This document shows positions 8,384 through 16,959 of a stretch of 38,978 bases of DNA, piece after piece. The stretch is from Clostridium sp. CAG:465 (GTDB taxonomy: Bacteria; Bacillota; Clostridia; TANB77; CAG-465): NCBI GenBank assembly GCA_000433755.1, contig FR891290.1, positions 1 to 38,978 of the forward strand, read 5' to 3'. How positions within the stretch are numbered: position 1 is the stretch's first letter; every line of letters starts with the position of its first letter. A model generated the notes under the pieces. The model saw only the letters and a list, made by a program, of their open reading frames with translations. It was not told the DNA's origin and ran no database searches. The position numbers and the translations under genes are program-made.

Positions 8384-9058
8384 TTAATCTTTTCTTGATC
8401 CAAATAGTTGTAATAATCTTAAGAAAATATTAATAAAATCAAGATATAATTGCATAGCGCAATATATAGCTAACTTGTCATTACTTCCATTTACACTTTC
8501 TGCAAGTTGTCTTACTTTTTGCATATCCCACGCTGTAATTCCAAAAAATACAATTAAAATTACCCAGTCTACAGCAATGTCAACTACTGAATTTCCTATA
8601 AATAAGTTAATTAAGCTTATTATTACTCCTACAATCAATGTTACCAATAAAATATTACCTATTTTATTTAAATCTCTGTTTGTCACCTTACCATAAAAAG
8701 CACAAATTCCAAAGATAGCAGCTGCTGCAAAGAAAATGATTACAATTGAAGATAAATTATACACATAAAAAATTGTGGACAAAGTTACTCCATTTAATAT
8801 AGCGTACACAAAAAATAGCACGCCTACCACACTTGGTGGCATTTTTTTCAAAAGTAGTGAAAACACTATAACAACAACTACTTCAACAATTAATAAGACT
8901 GGCCATATTTCAATAAAATTAATTGTAAAACCTGTAGCATAGGAAAATACAGATACAAATGCCGTAGCAAGTAATCCTAAAAACATCCATAAAAAAGTCT
9001 TAGTGTATATGTCTTTATGTACATCTACATTTTGAACAGGATTGATATTCTCTTCCAT
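8384..9058 (-). CDS. Bax inhibitor-1/YccA-family membrane protein
   Basis: 224 residues and seven hydrophobic segments. The family C-terminal features are visible: F-F-G-I-T-A-W-D-M-Q-K-V-R (about 174-186) and Y-L-D-F-I-N-I-F-L-R-L-L-Q-L-F-G near the end. Members are thought to be pH-sensitive calcium leak channels; the bacterial role is not settled. The ATG at 9058 is chosen because AAGGAGGAATTTT lies directly upstream. A longer in-frame start at 9139 would put coding sequence over that site and over the promoter at 9090-9118. Confidence 0.9.
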   Translation of the reverse strand: MEENINPVQNVDVHKDIYTKTFLWMFLGLLATAFVSVFSYATGFTINFIEIWPVLLIVEVVVVIVFSLLLKKMPPSVVGVLFFVYAILNGVTLSTIFYVYNLSSIVIIFFAAAAIFGICAFYGKVTNRDLNKIGNILLVTLIVGVIISLINLFIGNSVVDIAVDWVILIVFFGITAWDMQKVRQLAESVNGSNDKLAIYCAMQLYLDFINIFLRLLQLFGSRKD

Positions 9059-9089
9059 AAAATTCCTCCTTATATTTATTATAACATTC

Positions 9090-9118
9090 ATTCTATTACT
9101 TTTATTCAAATTTGTCAA
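9090..9118 (-). promoter_or_regulatory. Promoter of the Bax-inhibitor-like gene
   Basis: Minus strand TTGACA (9113-9118), 17 bp, TAGAAT (9090-9095), just after the rpsO terminator. Confidence 0.65.
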
Positions 9119-9125
9119 TAGCCAG

Positions 9126-9157
9126 AAAAAAGTAGCCAAGATTTTATTCTTAGCTAC
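9126..9157 (-). terminator. Terminator of rpsO
   Basis: Minus strand GTAGCTAAGA / TCTTGGCTAC, 10-bp stem with one G-U pair, then six T. It starts 16 bp past the stop codon. Confidence 0.88.
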
Positions 9158-9172
9158 TTTAATGCTACTAAA

Positions 9173-9436
9173 TTACTTTCTTAAATTTAATTTTGAAATT
9201 AAATCTCTATATCTTTCCACATCTTTAGACTCAAGATATCTAAGTAATCTTTTTCTCTTACCAACCATTATTAAAAGTCCACGTCTAGAATGGTTATCTT
9301 TTTTATGCACTTTTAAATGTTCAGTAAGTTCATTAATTCTTTCTGTTAATAGAGCTACTTGAACTTCTACAGAACCTGTATCTTTATCAGCTCTTGCATA
9401 ACTTTTTAGAATTTCAGATTTTCTTTCTTTAGTCAT
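9173..9436 (-). CDS. rpsO: 30S ribosomal protein S15
   Basis: 87 residues, canonical length. Recognisable S15 features are the early D-T-G-S-V-E-V-Q segment (about 19-26), L-T-E-H-L-K-V-H-K-K-D-N-H-S-R-R (37-52), and the RKRLLRYL helix (61-68). S15 binds 16S rRNA at the h20/h21/h22 junction early in 30S assembly. AAGGAGGAG precedes the ATG. It has its own terminator and a possible structured leader, which fits autoregulation known for S15 in several bacteria. Confidence 0.97.
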   Translation of the reverse strand: MTKERKSEILKSYARADKDTGSVEVQVALLTERINELTEHLKVHKKDNHSRRGLLIMVGKRKRLLRYLESKDVERYRDLISKLNLRK

Positions 9437-9515
9437 TTTTTCTCCTCCTTCTTATTATCACTTGCCTATAACTAAGAAACAGTACGAGGATACTAATTTC
9501 CGAGTAATAGGTGAA
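9437..9515 (-). promoter_or_regulatory. rpsO 5' leader, possible S15 autoregulatory element
   Basis: Between the promoter and the rpsO ribosome site the minus strand carries alternative pairings: TACT/AGTA, AGTA/TACT and a longer-range CCTAT/ATAGG. Mutually exclusive helices next to the start suit an S15 leader, but I did not match a known Rfam leader. Confidence 0.35.
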
Positions 9516-9518
9516 TTT

Positions 9519-9547
9519 TATATAAATGGATAAACCAATTATATCAA
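9519..9547 (-). promoter_or_regulatory. Promoter of rpsO
   Basis: Minus strand TTGATA (9542-9547), 17 bp, TATATA (9519-9524). It begins directly at the end of the M23 peptidase gene. Confidence 0.5.
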
Positions 9548-9548
9548 A

Positions 9549-10568
9549 TTATTTTCCAGCAATATATGGATATGGATTAGTAGGTACTCCATTAAATCTC
9601 ACTTCAAAATGTAAGTGAGGTCCAGTAGTATAACCTGTCATACCAATTTTTGCAATCATTTGACCTTCTGTTACCTGCTGTCCAACTGAAACTAGAAGTT
9701 CACTACAATGAGCGTAATATGTTGTCATACCATTTCCATGATCAATTTTTACGTGAAGTCCATATCCTCTACCCCATCCAGCAAATGTAACTGTTCCTGT
9801 TTTATATGCATATATTGCAGTACCAATAGCTCCTCCTAAGTCTATACCAGTATGTCCAGAATATCCCATATATTGACAGTTTATTCTTCTGTTAACTGTA
9901 GGCCATACACCTCCACCAGTTGCTTGGACAGAAGTTGCACCTATAGTTTCTGCTTTCTGCACATTAGAATAATTATTTGTACTTTTAGTAGTCTTGGTAG
10001 AAATTGTTGCTTTTGGAGTTTCAACTGGTTTGTTCCTATCTACTATATCTTTTAAAATACTGTCTGCCCTCTCAATAGTAGTAATTTCTCCCTTTTCTTC
10101 TACTTTTTCTTCTTTTACTTCTACATTTAATTTTGATACTTCAGCTTTTAAATTTTCTGCATACTTATTAGCATCATCTTTTGTATCAAATTTCATTTTA
10201 TTATCACCGTCAACAGCCACTTCATAAACTGTATATTCGGTCTTCATTTCAGCTCTTAAATTTGTATAAACATTTTGTTTAGCAATAAGTGAATCTCTTG
10301 TATAACTTGTTTCAAAAGTAGGTTCACTATCTAGATAAACTTTTACATCGGAATCAACATTTTGTTTCTCGGTAACCAAGTCATTATACACTTCATCAAA
10401 TTGCTGCTCTGATGAAAAGTACCCAACAAATTTATCACCTATATAAGCTTTAACTGTTGGCTTATATGTATTTAATACAGTTACTAAAACAGCACTAAAT
10501 ATTAGAACTAAAGCTAGTATTGTAAAAAATACAAATCTTAGTGTACCAAGCACACTTCTTTTTTCCAT
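9549..10568 (-). CDS. M23-family (LytM) murein endopeptidase, membrane-anchored
   Basis: 339 residues. An N-terminal transmembrane helix (about 11-31) is followed by an extracellular region with Lys/Glu-rich coiled stretches (about 60-180), a Thr/Lys linker, and a C-terminal LytM domain. Zinc ligands are visible as GHTGIDLGG (H and D, about residues 240-248), the catalytic YYAHC (about 284-288), and GPHLHFEVRFNG (about 315-326). Such enzymes cut peptide cross-links in peptidoglycan. All ligands are present, so it should be active rather than a regulatory degenerate homologue. Two tandem promoters lie upstream. The ribosome site AAGGAAGG is rather far (about 14 bp) from the ATG. Confidence 0.92.
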   Translation of the reverse strand: MEKRSVLGTLRFVFFTILALVLIFSAVLVTVLNTYKPTVKAYIGDKFVGYFSSEQQFDEVYNDLVTEKQNVDSDVKVYLDSEPTFETSYTRDSLIAKQNVYTNLRAEMKTEYTVYEVAVDGDNKMKFDTKDDANKYAENLKAEVSKLNVEVKEEKVEEKGEITTIERADSILKDIVDRNKPVETPKATISTKTTKSTNNYSNVQKAETIGATSVQATGGGVWPTVNRRINCQYMGYSGHTGIDLGGAIGTAIYAYKTGTVTFAGWGRGYGLHVKIDHGNGMTTYYAHCSELLVSVGQQVTEGQMIAKIGMTGYTTGPHLHFEVRFNGVPTNPYPYIAGK

Positions 10569-10608
10569 AACTTTATTTTACACCTTCCTTTTTAGGCCGA
10601 CTTAATTC

Positions 10609-10637
10609 ATTATAGCATAAAATGCAAAATCTGTCAA
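10609..10637 (-). promoter_or_regulatory. Proximal promoter of the M23 peptidase gene
   Basis: Minus strand TTGACA (10632-10637), 17 bp, TATAAT (10609-10614): a perfect consensus. Confidence 0.85.
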
Positions 10638-10684
10638 ATTTTAAGTTTACTGTTACAAAATTATACCCCTAAAAATCTAGTTCT

Positions 10685-10713
10685 ATTGTAGCATATAGTA
10701 TATTATATGTCAA
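10685..10713 (-). promoter_or_regulatory. Distal promoter of the M23 peptidase gene
   Basis: Minus strand TTGACA (10708-10713), 17 bp, TACAAT (10685-10690), 76 bp upstream of the proximal promoter. Confidence 0.65.
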
Positions 10714-11097
10714 TAATATTACAATGATTTTACAAAGCCACTTTAACACAAATATTACAAAAAATAAAGTAATATGGAGTAATAATTATGATTTCTAACC
10801 AGCTTTTATACAATACCAATAAACTACTTTCTTAAAGTTTAATCAAAATCTGTATGATTAACTTCCATATGTTCATTACTCACATCAATAATTGAAACCT
10901 ATTTTTTAAATTTTGATAATTTAAAAAATCATAATACAAATAAACGCTATAATATTATCTAATTTTAAATAAATAGAAAACATATTTAAGTTTGCTATAA
11001 TATCACGCATCATAATTTTCTGTCAACCAATTAATTTATTTTTTTTCATATTTAGCTAAATTATAATTTTTATTTACATTTATTCCTTATAATTCTA
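10714..11097. other. Divergent intergenic region
   Basis: Lies between the minus-strand M23 gene and the plus-strand nfeD operon. A 15-codon ORF at about 10788 (+) has GGAG upstream but no recognisable product. The segment is very A+T-rich and I see no stable RNA or repeat. Confidence 0.4.
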
Positions 11098-11126
11098 TTG
11101 CTTTTTGAATATACATATTGTATAAT
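11098..11126 (+). promoter_or_regulatory. Promoter of the nfeD-SPFH operon
   Basis: TTGCTT (11098-11103), 17 bp, TATAAT (11121-11126). Confidence 0.7.
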
Positions 11127-11158
11127 ATATTTAATTACTATTTGAGAGGAGGAAAATC

Positions 11159-11611
11159 ATGTTTGGTTTACCACTTTGGGCAATTTGGTTGATTTTATGT
11201 GGAACTTTCTTACTTATAGAAATTTTCAATATTTCATTTTTACTGATCTGGCCCGGAATTGGATCATTTTTTGCATTTATAGCTTCTGTTTTAGGCGCAC
11301 CTATTGAAATACAAATTGCAGTCTTTGCGATAAGCACAACTATAATGATAATATTTATGAAGCCCCTAACTAAAAAGTTATTTAAAAATAAAGACAGCAC
11401 AAAAATGAATAATGATGCAATGATAGGAAAAAAAGGTGTTGTTATAAAAGAAATTAACTCAACAGAGGATGTCGGTCAAGTAAAAGTAGCTGGTGAATTA
11501 TGGTCAGCTATCACTCTTAATGATGAAAAAATTAAAATTAATGAAATTGTTAAGGTTACAAAAGTTGATGGGGTAAAACTTGTTGTAACAAAAATTAATG
11601 AAAATGTATAG
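11159..11611 (+). CDS. NfeD-family membrane protein
   Basis: 150 residues. Transmembrane helices at about 6-24, 28-45 and 49-68 are followed by a C-terminal OB-fold/NfeD domain (about 85-148) with the typical M-I-G-K-K-G-V-V, G-x-V-K-V-A-G-E-L-W-S-A and I-N-E-I-V-K-V-T-K-V-D-G-V-K-L strands. Short NfeD proteins pair with SPFH/stomatin proteins in membrane microdomains, and here the next gene is exactly that. GAGAGGAGG precedes the ATG. Confidence 0.92.
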   Translation: MFGLPLWAIWLILCGTFLLIEIFNISFLLIWPGIGSFFAFIASVLGAPIEIQIAVFAISTTIMIIFMKPLTKKLFKNKDSTKMNNDAMIGKKGVVIKEINSTEDVGQVKVAGELWSAITLNDEKIKINEIVKVTKVDGVKLVVTKINENV

Positions 11612-11622
11612 GAGGAAATTTT

Positions 11623-12567
11623 ATGGAAATATTTTTTATAATAGTAATTGTTTTAGTTTTAATTGTAGCTTTTGCATCAATTAAAGTAGTAAGACAATCA
11701 GAAGTTAGAATAGTTGAACGTTTAGGTAAATATCATAATACTGCTGAAGCTGGACTTAATTTTATTTTACCATTTGTTGATAAAATTAGAGCTGTTGTTA
11801 GTCTAAAACAACAAACAATGGATGTAACACCACAAAGTGTTATTACAAAGGATAATGTTACAATTACAATTGATACAGTTGTTTTCTATCAAATAACAGA
11901 TCCTGTTAAAGCAGTTTATGAAATAGAAAGTTTACAAAAAGGTATTGCATATATTGCAATTACAACAATTCGTGATATTGTTGGTAAAATGGATTTAGAT
12001 AGTACATTCTCTTCAAGGGATTCAATAAATAACCAACTAAGACAAACACTTGATGAAGCTACAGATAGATGGGGATGTAAAGTTGACAGAGTTGAAATTA
12101 AAGATATAAAACCTCCAACAGATATTCGTGATGCCATGGAAAAACAAATGAATGCAGAAAGAAATAAAAGAGCTATTATTCTTGAAGCTGAAGGTAAACG
12201 TCAAGCTGACATCACACTTGCAGAGGGTAAAAAGCAATCAACAATTCTTGAAGCTGAAGCAGAAAGAGAATCTAGTATAAGAAGAGCTCAAGGTGTAAGA
12301 GAATCTAAAATACTAGAAGCTGAAGGTAATGCTGAGGCAATAAAAAAAGTTGCTGACGCAAAGGCACAAGAAATTTCACAAGTTTATGGCGCTATAATGA
12401 GTGCAAAACCAGATGATAAACTTGTTGCAATCAAGTCTTTAGAAACTCTTGAAAAAGTTGCTGATGGAAAATCTAATAAAGTATTTATTCCTTTTGACAC
12501 AACGAAATCACTTGGTGCACTTGGAGCTTTAACTGAAGTTGTAAAAGAAAGTAAATCTAATAAATAA
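11623..12567 (+). CDS. SPFH/Band 7 (stomatin/QmcA-like) membrane scaffold protein
   Basis: 314 residues. One N-terminal transmembrane helix (about 2-20) is followed by the Band 7 domain: RQSEVRIVERLGKY (about 25-38), the MDVTPQSVITKDNVTI segment (about 66-81), and MEKQMNAERNKRA (about 171-183). The C-terminal half is an Ala/Glu-rich coiled coil with repeating E-A-E-G/E-R. These proteins oligomerise into membrane scaffolds and partner with NfeD. AGGAGGAAATTTT precedes the ATG, 11 bp after nfeD. Confidence 0.94.
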   Translation: MEIFFIIVIVLVLIVAFASIKVVRQSEVRIVERLGKYHNTAEAGLNFILPFVDKIRAVVSLKQQTMDVTPQSVITKDNVTITIDTVVFYQITDPVKAVYEIESLQKGIAYIAITTIRDIVGKMDLDSTFSSRDSINNQLRQTLDEATDRWGCKVDRVEIKDIKPPTDIRDAMEKQMNAERNKRAIILEAEGKRQADITLAEGKKQSTILEAEAERESSIRRAQGVRESKILEAEGNAEAIKKVADAKAQEISQVYGAIMSAKPDDKLVAIKSLETLEKVADGKSNKVFIPFDTTKSLGALGALTEVVKESKSNK

Positions 12568-12579
12568 TAAATATAGTTA

Positions 12580-12606
12580 ATGGTCACTAGAAAATCTAGT
12601 GACCAT
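12580..12606 (+). terminator. Terminator of the nfeD-SPFH operon
   Basis: Perfect 11-bp stem ATGGTCACTAG / CTAGTGACCAT with a 5-nt loop, then ATTTTAT. It may also stop dnaE transcription from the other side, since no separate dnaE terminator is visible. Confidence 0.85.
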
Positions 12607-12704
12607 ATTTTATATTCATCTATATAATTTCTTGTACTTAATAAATTTACAAATATCTCCTAACTCTAATTTGATCTTATTATTAACACACTTTTTTATA
12701 TTAA

Positions 12705-15700
12705 TTATTTAACTTTTACATTATCACTTCCAAAAGTTATACTTAGTTTATTTAAAACATCATCATTTAAGTTTAGAGAATATTTATCATTTAATACTTT
12801 AATCTTATTTGTACCTTCATAGAATAAATTGACTTTGGCATTACCGCTATTTTCCTTTGCAATATCATTTATTACATTAAGTACAACACCTTCTAAGTCA
12901 AGTTTATCTTTTGGTATTCTTATATATACCTTTCTTTTTTCCTCCATTTTTTTATTTGATATATCTTCTATATAATTTACTAATATCTTTGGTTTTTCTC
13001 CCTCTTTAATATTTACCTTACCAGTTACCTTTACAACCATGTCTGTTTTTATCAAATCATAAAATTTATTAAAAACTTTCGGAAAAACAACTAGCTCAAC
13101 ACTGCCATACATATCTTCAAGAACTGTAAACATCATTTGATTGCCAGATTTAGTATTAAGTAACTTAGATGAAGTTATTATTCCACATAAACTAACAGTT
13201 TTATTATCAAAATCCTCTTTTTTTGTTTTACTATTCTCATCAATATCTTCATTGCTATTTAAATCTATTGTACTGACTGTTGAATTTTTTTTGATATATT
13301 CTTTATATTCATCTAGCGGATGACCAGATACGTACATTCCCAACATTTCTTTTTCCATATTAAGCAAATCTTTATTTGTAGGCTTTCTTGATGATTTAGC
13401 TATTACAATTTTTGCGTGTGCATCATCAGATACAACATCAAAAAAGTTCATTTGATTAATATAGTTTTTCTTTTTTGTTTCATTTATATTATCAACTATT
13501 GTCTCGTAACTGTCTAATATATCAAACCTTGTACTTTCTTTTTCTATTTCATCAAAACATCCAGCTTTTATTAAACTTTCAATACACTTCTTATTTACTG
13601 TATCTCCTGAAACTCTCTCACAAAAATCAATAAAACTTAAAAATTTACCATTTATTTTTCTATCTTTTATAATTTCACAAATAGCATTATTTCCTACATT
13701 TTTAATTGATGATAATGCAAATCTAATTTTGTTATTTATAACTGCAAATTTTAAATAACTTTCATTAATATCAGGTCTTAATACTTCAATATTAAGTTTT
13801 CTACACTCCTCTATATATAAAGGAATTTTATCAAGATTACCAAGGAAACTATTCATAGTAGCAGCCATAAATTCATGTGGAAAATGTGCTTTTAAATATG
13901 CTGTTTGATAAGCAACCACTGCATAACATGCTGCATGAGATTTATTAAATGCATATTTTGCAAACTCAGCCATTTCATCAAATATTTTATTTGCACTTTC
14001 CATATCAATATTGTTTCTTTTAGCCCCTTCAACAAAAACTTCTCTTTCCTTTGCCATTACATCAAGTTTCTTTTTTCCCATAGCACGTCTTACTAAATCA
14101 GCTCTTCCAAAACTATACCCAGCTAAATCTCTAAAAATTTGCATTACTTGTTCTTGATAAACCATACATCCATATGTATCTTTCAATATTGGTTTTAATG
14201 AATCATGAGTATAAATAACATTATCTGGGTTTTCTTTATTATGTATATATCTTGGAATTTGATCCATAGGTCCAGGTCTATATAACGATATCATAACAAT
14301 TATATCTTCTAAAGTATTTGGCTTTAGTTCCATCATAACGCGTCTAAATCCTGGACTTTCCATTTGAAATACACCTAAAGTTTTTCCTTCTGTAAGAAGC
14401 TTAAATGTATCTCTATCATCCATTTCTCCAAAATTCACATCTACACCATGTATTTTTTTTATAAGTTTTAAAGTATCACCTATTACAGTAAGAGTTCTAA
14501 GTCCTAAAAAGTCCATTTTAAGAAGTCCTAATTCCTCAAGTGTTGTCATAGTGTACTCAGTAGATATAACTCCGTCACTTTCATAAAGTGGAACATAGCT
14601 TACAACAGGCTCTTTAGTTATAACAACACCCGCAGCATGAGTAGAAGCATGCCTTGCAAGTCCTTCTGCCTTTCTAGACAAGTCAATTATTTCTTTAACT
14701 TCCATATCAGTTTCATAAAGTTCACTAAGTTCTTTATTAACTTCTAAAGCCTTATCTATAGTGATTTTTAAATCTCTTGGTATAAGTTTTGCAATCATAT
14801 CAGCTTTAGCATATGGAATATCTAAAGCTCTTGCCACATCACGAATTGCAGCTCTTGCAGCCATTGTACCAAAAGTTATAATTTGTGCTACATGATCATG
14901 TCCATATTTTCTACATACATACTCTATTACTTCTTCTCTTCTTTCATAGCAAAAATCCACATCAAAATCAGGCATACTAACTCTTTCTGGATTCAAAAAC
15001 CTTTCAAATATTAAATTAAATTTTAAAGGATCAATATTGGTTATTCCTATAAGATACGCAGCTATTGAACCTGCACCACTTCCACGTCCAGGGCCCACTG
15101 CAATTCCCTGTGATTTTGCATAATTAATATAATCCTGCACAATTAAAAAATAATCTATGTATCCCATTTTATCTATTATTTCTATTTCATAATCAAGTCT
15201 TTTTTTTGCTTCTTGTTTTTTTTCTAATGGATATTTTTTTTCTAATCCCTCGTAACATAGCTTTTTAAAATACTCTAAATGAGTCATATTTTCATTTATT
15301 TTAAATTCAGGCAAAATAGTTTTTCCAAATTCAAATGTTACATTACACATATCTGCTATTTTTTGTGTATTCTCGATTGCCTCAGGTAAATTTTCAAAAT
15401 CACTCTGCATTTCTTCTTTAGTCTTTACGTAAAATTCATTTACTTTAAAGCTCATCCTATTAGGATCAGTCATAGTAGTTCTTGTTTGTATACAAAGTAG
15501 CACCTCATGAAAATCATAATCTTCCTTATTTAAATAATGACAATCATTTGTAGCCACAAGACCAATACCAAACTCTTTAGAAAATTCAACAAGTTTGCTA
15601 TTTACTAATATTTGCTCTCTTAATTTATTTCCCTGAACTTCTAAAAAGAATCTATCTTTTCCAAATATTTCTAAATATTCTTTTACTGCATCTTTTGCTC

Positions 15701-16157
15701 CCTCTATATTATGATTTACAATTTTTCTTGCAACTTCACCAGCAAGACAAGCACTAAGAGCAATTATTCCTTTATTATATTTTTTTAACAAATCTTTATC
15801 AACACGTGGCTTATAATAAAATCCTTCTGTATAACCTGATGATACTATTTTAATTAAATTCTTATAACCTTCATTATTCATTGCAAGCAAAATTAAATGG
15901 TAAGGTTCTGTATCTATTTTTCCTTGCTTATCAAATCTACTACGAGGTGCAACATATACTTCACACCCAATTATTGGCTTTATGCCCTCAGCTATACAAG
16001 TTTTATACATTTCAACTGCGCCAAACATATTGCCATGATCAGTTATAGCAACAGCATTCATTCCATTTTCCTTTACTTTTTTTACTAAATCTTTTATTCT
16101 TATTGCACCATCAAGTAAACTATACTCTGTATGTATGTGTAAATGCACAAAACTCAT
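12705..16157 (-). CDS. dnaE: DNA polymerase III subunit alpha
   Basis: 1150 residues from the chosen start. An N-terminal PHP domain begins HLHIHTEYSLLDGA. The C-family polymerase core carries GPGRGSGAGS, the catalytic acidic pair in MPDFDVDFCYERR, and GLLKMDFLGL. Finger and thumb motifs (DTYGCMVYQEQVM, FNKSHAACYA, YQTAYLKAHFPHEFMAA), a helix-hairpin-helix region, and a C-terminal OB-fold (TVSLCGIITSSK) follow in normal order. It is the DnaE type, not PolC. The ATG at 16157 is preferred over one six codons upstream because GGTGGTGAT sits 4-12 bp before it. Confidence 0.97.
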   Translation of the reverse strand: MSFVHLHIHTEYSLLDGAIRIKDLVKKVKENGMNAVAITDHGNMFGAVEMYKTCIAEGIKPIIGCEVYVAPRSRFDKQGKIDTEPYHLILLAMNNEGYKNLIKIVSSGYTEGFYYKPRVDKDLLKKYNKGIIALSACLAGEVARKIVNHNIEGAKDAVKEYLEIFGKDRFFLEVQGNKLREQILVNSKLVEFSKEFGIGLVATNDCHYLNKEDYDFHEVLLCIQTRTTMTDPNRMSFKVNEFYVKTKEEMQSDFENLPEAIENTQKIADMCNVTFEFGKTILPEFKINENMTHLEYFKKLCYEGLEKKYPLEKKQEAKKRLDYEIEIIDKMGYIDYFLIVQDYINYAKSQGIAVGPGRGSGAGSIAAYLIGITNIDPLKFNLIFERFLNPERVSMPDFDVDFCYERREEVIEYVCRKYGHDHVAQIITFGTMAARAAIRDVARALDIPYAKADMIAKLIPRDLKITIDKALEVNKELSELYETDMEVKEIIDLSRKAEGLARHASTHAAGVVITKEPVVSYVPLYESDGVISTEYTMTTLEELGLLKMDFLGLRTLTVIGDTLKLIKKIHGVDVNFGEMDDRDTFKLLTEGKTLGVFQMESPGFRRVMMELKPNTLEDIIVMISLYRPGPMDQIPRYIHNKENPDNVIYTHDSLKPILKDTYGCMVYQEQVMQIFRDLAGYSFGRADLVRRAMGKKKLDVMAKEREVFVEGAKRNNIDMESANKIFDEMAEFAKYAFNKSHAACYAVVAYQTAYLKAHFPHEFMAATMNSFLGNLDKIPLYIEECRKLNIEVLRPDINESYLKFAVINNKIRFALSSIKNVGNNAICEIIKDRKINGKFLSFIDFCERVSGDTVNKKCIESLIKAGCFDEIEKESTRFDILDSYETIVDNINETKKKNYINQMNFFDVVSDDAHAKIVIAKSSRKPTNKDLLNMEKEMLGMYVSGHPLDEYKEYIKKNSTVSTIDLNSNEDIDENSKTKKEDFDNKTVSLCGIITSSKLLNTKSGNQMMFTVLEDMYGSVELVVFPKVFNKFYDLIKTDMVVKVTGKVNIKEGEKPKILVNYIEDISNKKMEEKRKVYIRIPKDKLDLEGVVLNVINDIAKENSGNAKVNLFYEGTNKIKVLNDKYSLNLNDDVLNKLSITFGSDNVKVK

Positions 16158-16184
16158 AAAATCACCACCAAACATTTCAGTTAG

Positions 16185-16213
16185 ATTATATCAAAATTAA
16201 AGATAAAAGTCTA
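16185..16213 (-). promoter_or_regulatory. Promoter of dnaE
   Basis: Minus strand TAGACT (16208-16213), 17 bp, TATAAT (16185-16190), a short distance before the start. Confidence 0.55.
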
Positions 16214-16231
16214 CAAATTAAACTTATTATA

Positions 16232-16257
16232 CAGGGAAATTTTATGAAATTCCCCTG
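16232..16257. other. Orphan inverted repeat
   Basis: CAGGGAAATTT (16232-16242) pairs with AAATTCCCCTG (16247-16257). On the minus strand the one imperfection is a G-U pair, so the hairpin is stabler there, yet no minus-strand gene lies upstream of it. It could be a weak terminator shielding dnaE from outside transcription. Confidence 0.45.
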
Positions 16258-16350
16258 CTTATTATATTATTTTAATTGAACAATATTCGTACTTATTCAA
16301 AAATCATCTTTTAAAGAAATGTCTTTTTTTGTAAAATATTGTAATATTCC

Positions 16351-16379
16351 TTGACAATTAACATATACTGTAGTATACT
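16351..16379 (+). promoter_or_regulatory. Promoter of the orphan GTG-start gene
   Basis: TTGACA (16351-16356), 17 bp, TATACT (16374-16379). Confidence 0.8.
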
Positions 16380-16437
16380 TAAGTTTCCATAATATATTAA
16401 TATTTTTTAAAAATTTAAAGAAAAGGATGAGTAAGAC

Positions 16438-16803
16438 GTGGAAAATGTAAAGATTACAAAAATATACGGAGCCAAATGTACTAAATTAAGTAATATGTTA
16501 TTTATATTAACTCGGTCAAGATGCCAACTGGACAGTCAGATTGCAGTTGACTTAGGCGAACCCAAACAGAAAGTTGAACTTTCGATAAAAAACTCCTGTA
16601 GTAAAAGCATTGAAATTGAGGTTGTAGTTACAACATCCGATGGAAGGATAATAAGTATCGGCAAATTAAGCCCAAAAAATACTTCTATCAACTTTGATAC
16701 AAGCAGCTTTGGTACAGAATGTTTAATAACAGGTTTAAAATTTGATATCAAAAATTCCGGAATGCACCAAAGACAAATCGTTTTAGAAGGTTCAACAACA
16801 TAA
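16438..16803 (+). CDS. Unknown 121-residue protein, GTG start
   Basis: I do not recognise this protein. It has no signal peptide or membrane helix. Alternating hydrophobic/polar strands (VELSIKNS, IEIEVVVTTSDGRIISIGKL, INFDT, ECLITGLKFDIKNS, RQIVLEG) suggest an all-beta, Ig-like or jelly-roll fold of about 90 residues after a short N-terminus with two Cys (C14, C29). AAAAGGATGAG precedes the GTG. It is monocistronic, with a near-perfect promoter and a strong terminator. Codon use looks less A+T-extreme than its neighbours (for example ACT CGG TCA AGA TGC CAA CTG GAC), which could mean recent arrival or high expression. Confidence 0.7.
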   Translation: MENVKITKIYGAKCTKLSNMLFILTRSRCQLDSQIAVDLGEPKQKVELSIKNSCSKSIEIEVVVTTSDGRIISIGKLSPKNTSINFDTSSFGTECLITGLKFDIKNSGMHQRQIVLEGSTT

Positions 16804-16807
16804 TTTT

Positions 16808-16843
16808 TTCCCAGACAAACAAAGTGTTTGCCTGGGAATTTTT
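16808..16843 (+). terminator. Terminator of the orphan GTG-start gene
   Basis: TTCCCAG-A-CAAAC / GTTTG-C-CTGGGAA stem with a single A-C mismatch and 5-nt loop, then TTTTT. Its T-tract abuts the left inverted repeat at 16844. Confidence 0.9.
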
Positions 16844-16924
16844 GAGTTAGTTTTGTAAAAAATAATATTAATTTATATTTTTTAATGTCGACAAAACTAG
16901 ACAATAATTATTACTATTTTTTCC

Positions 16925-16953
16925 TTGATTTCAAATTCAAAAAGTGATATACT
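16925..16953 (+). promoter_or_regulatory. Promoter inside the inverted-repeat element
   Basis: TTGATT (16925-16930), 17 bp, TATACT (16948-16953). It faces away from any annotated plus-strand gene for 1.7 kb, so it should drive a noncoding transcript. Confidence 0.65.
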
Positions 16954-16959
16954 AAATAA

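Noticed and set aside
9042..9139. Longer start for the Bax-inhibitor-like gene
   Set aside because: The extension lacks a ribosome site and would cover the promoter and the AGGAGG of the internal ATG.
10788..10835. 15-codon ORF with GGAG upstream
   Set aside because: Too short to distinguish from chance and without a clear promoter or neighbour.
16536..16904. 122-codon minus-strand ORF opposite the GTG-start gene
   Set aside because: It is the shadow of a gene with a proper promoter, ribosome site and terminator on the plus strand, and has no such signals itself. It did reveal that the inverted repeat can read FTKLTQK, the same residues as the prepilin gene.
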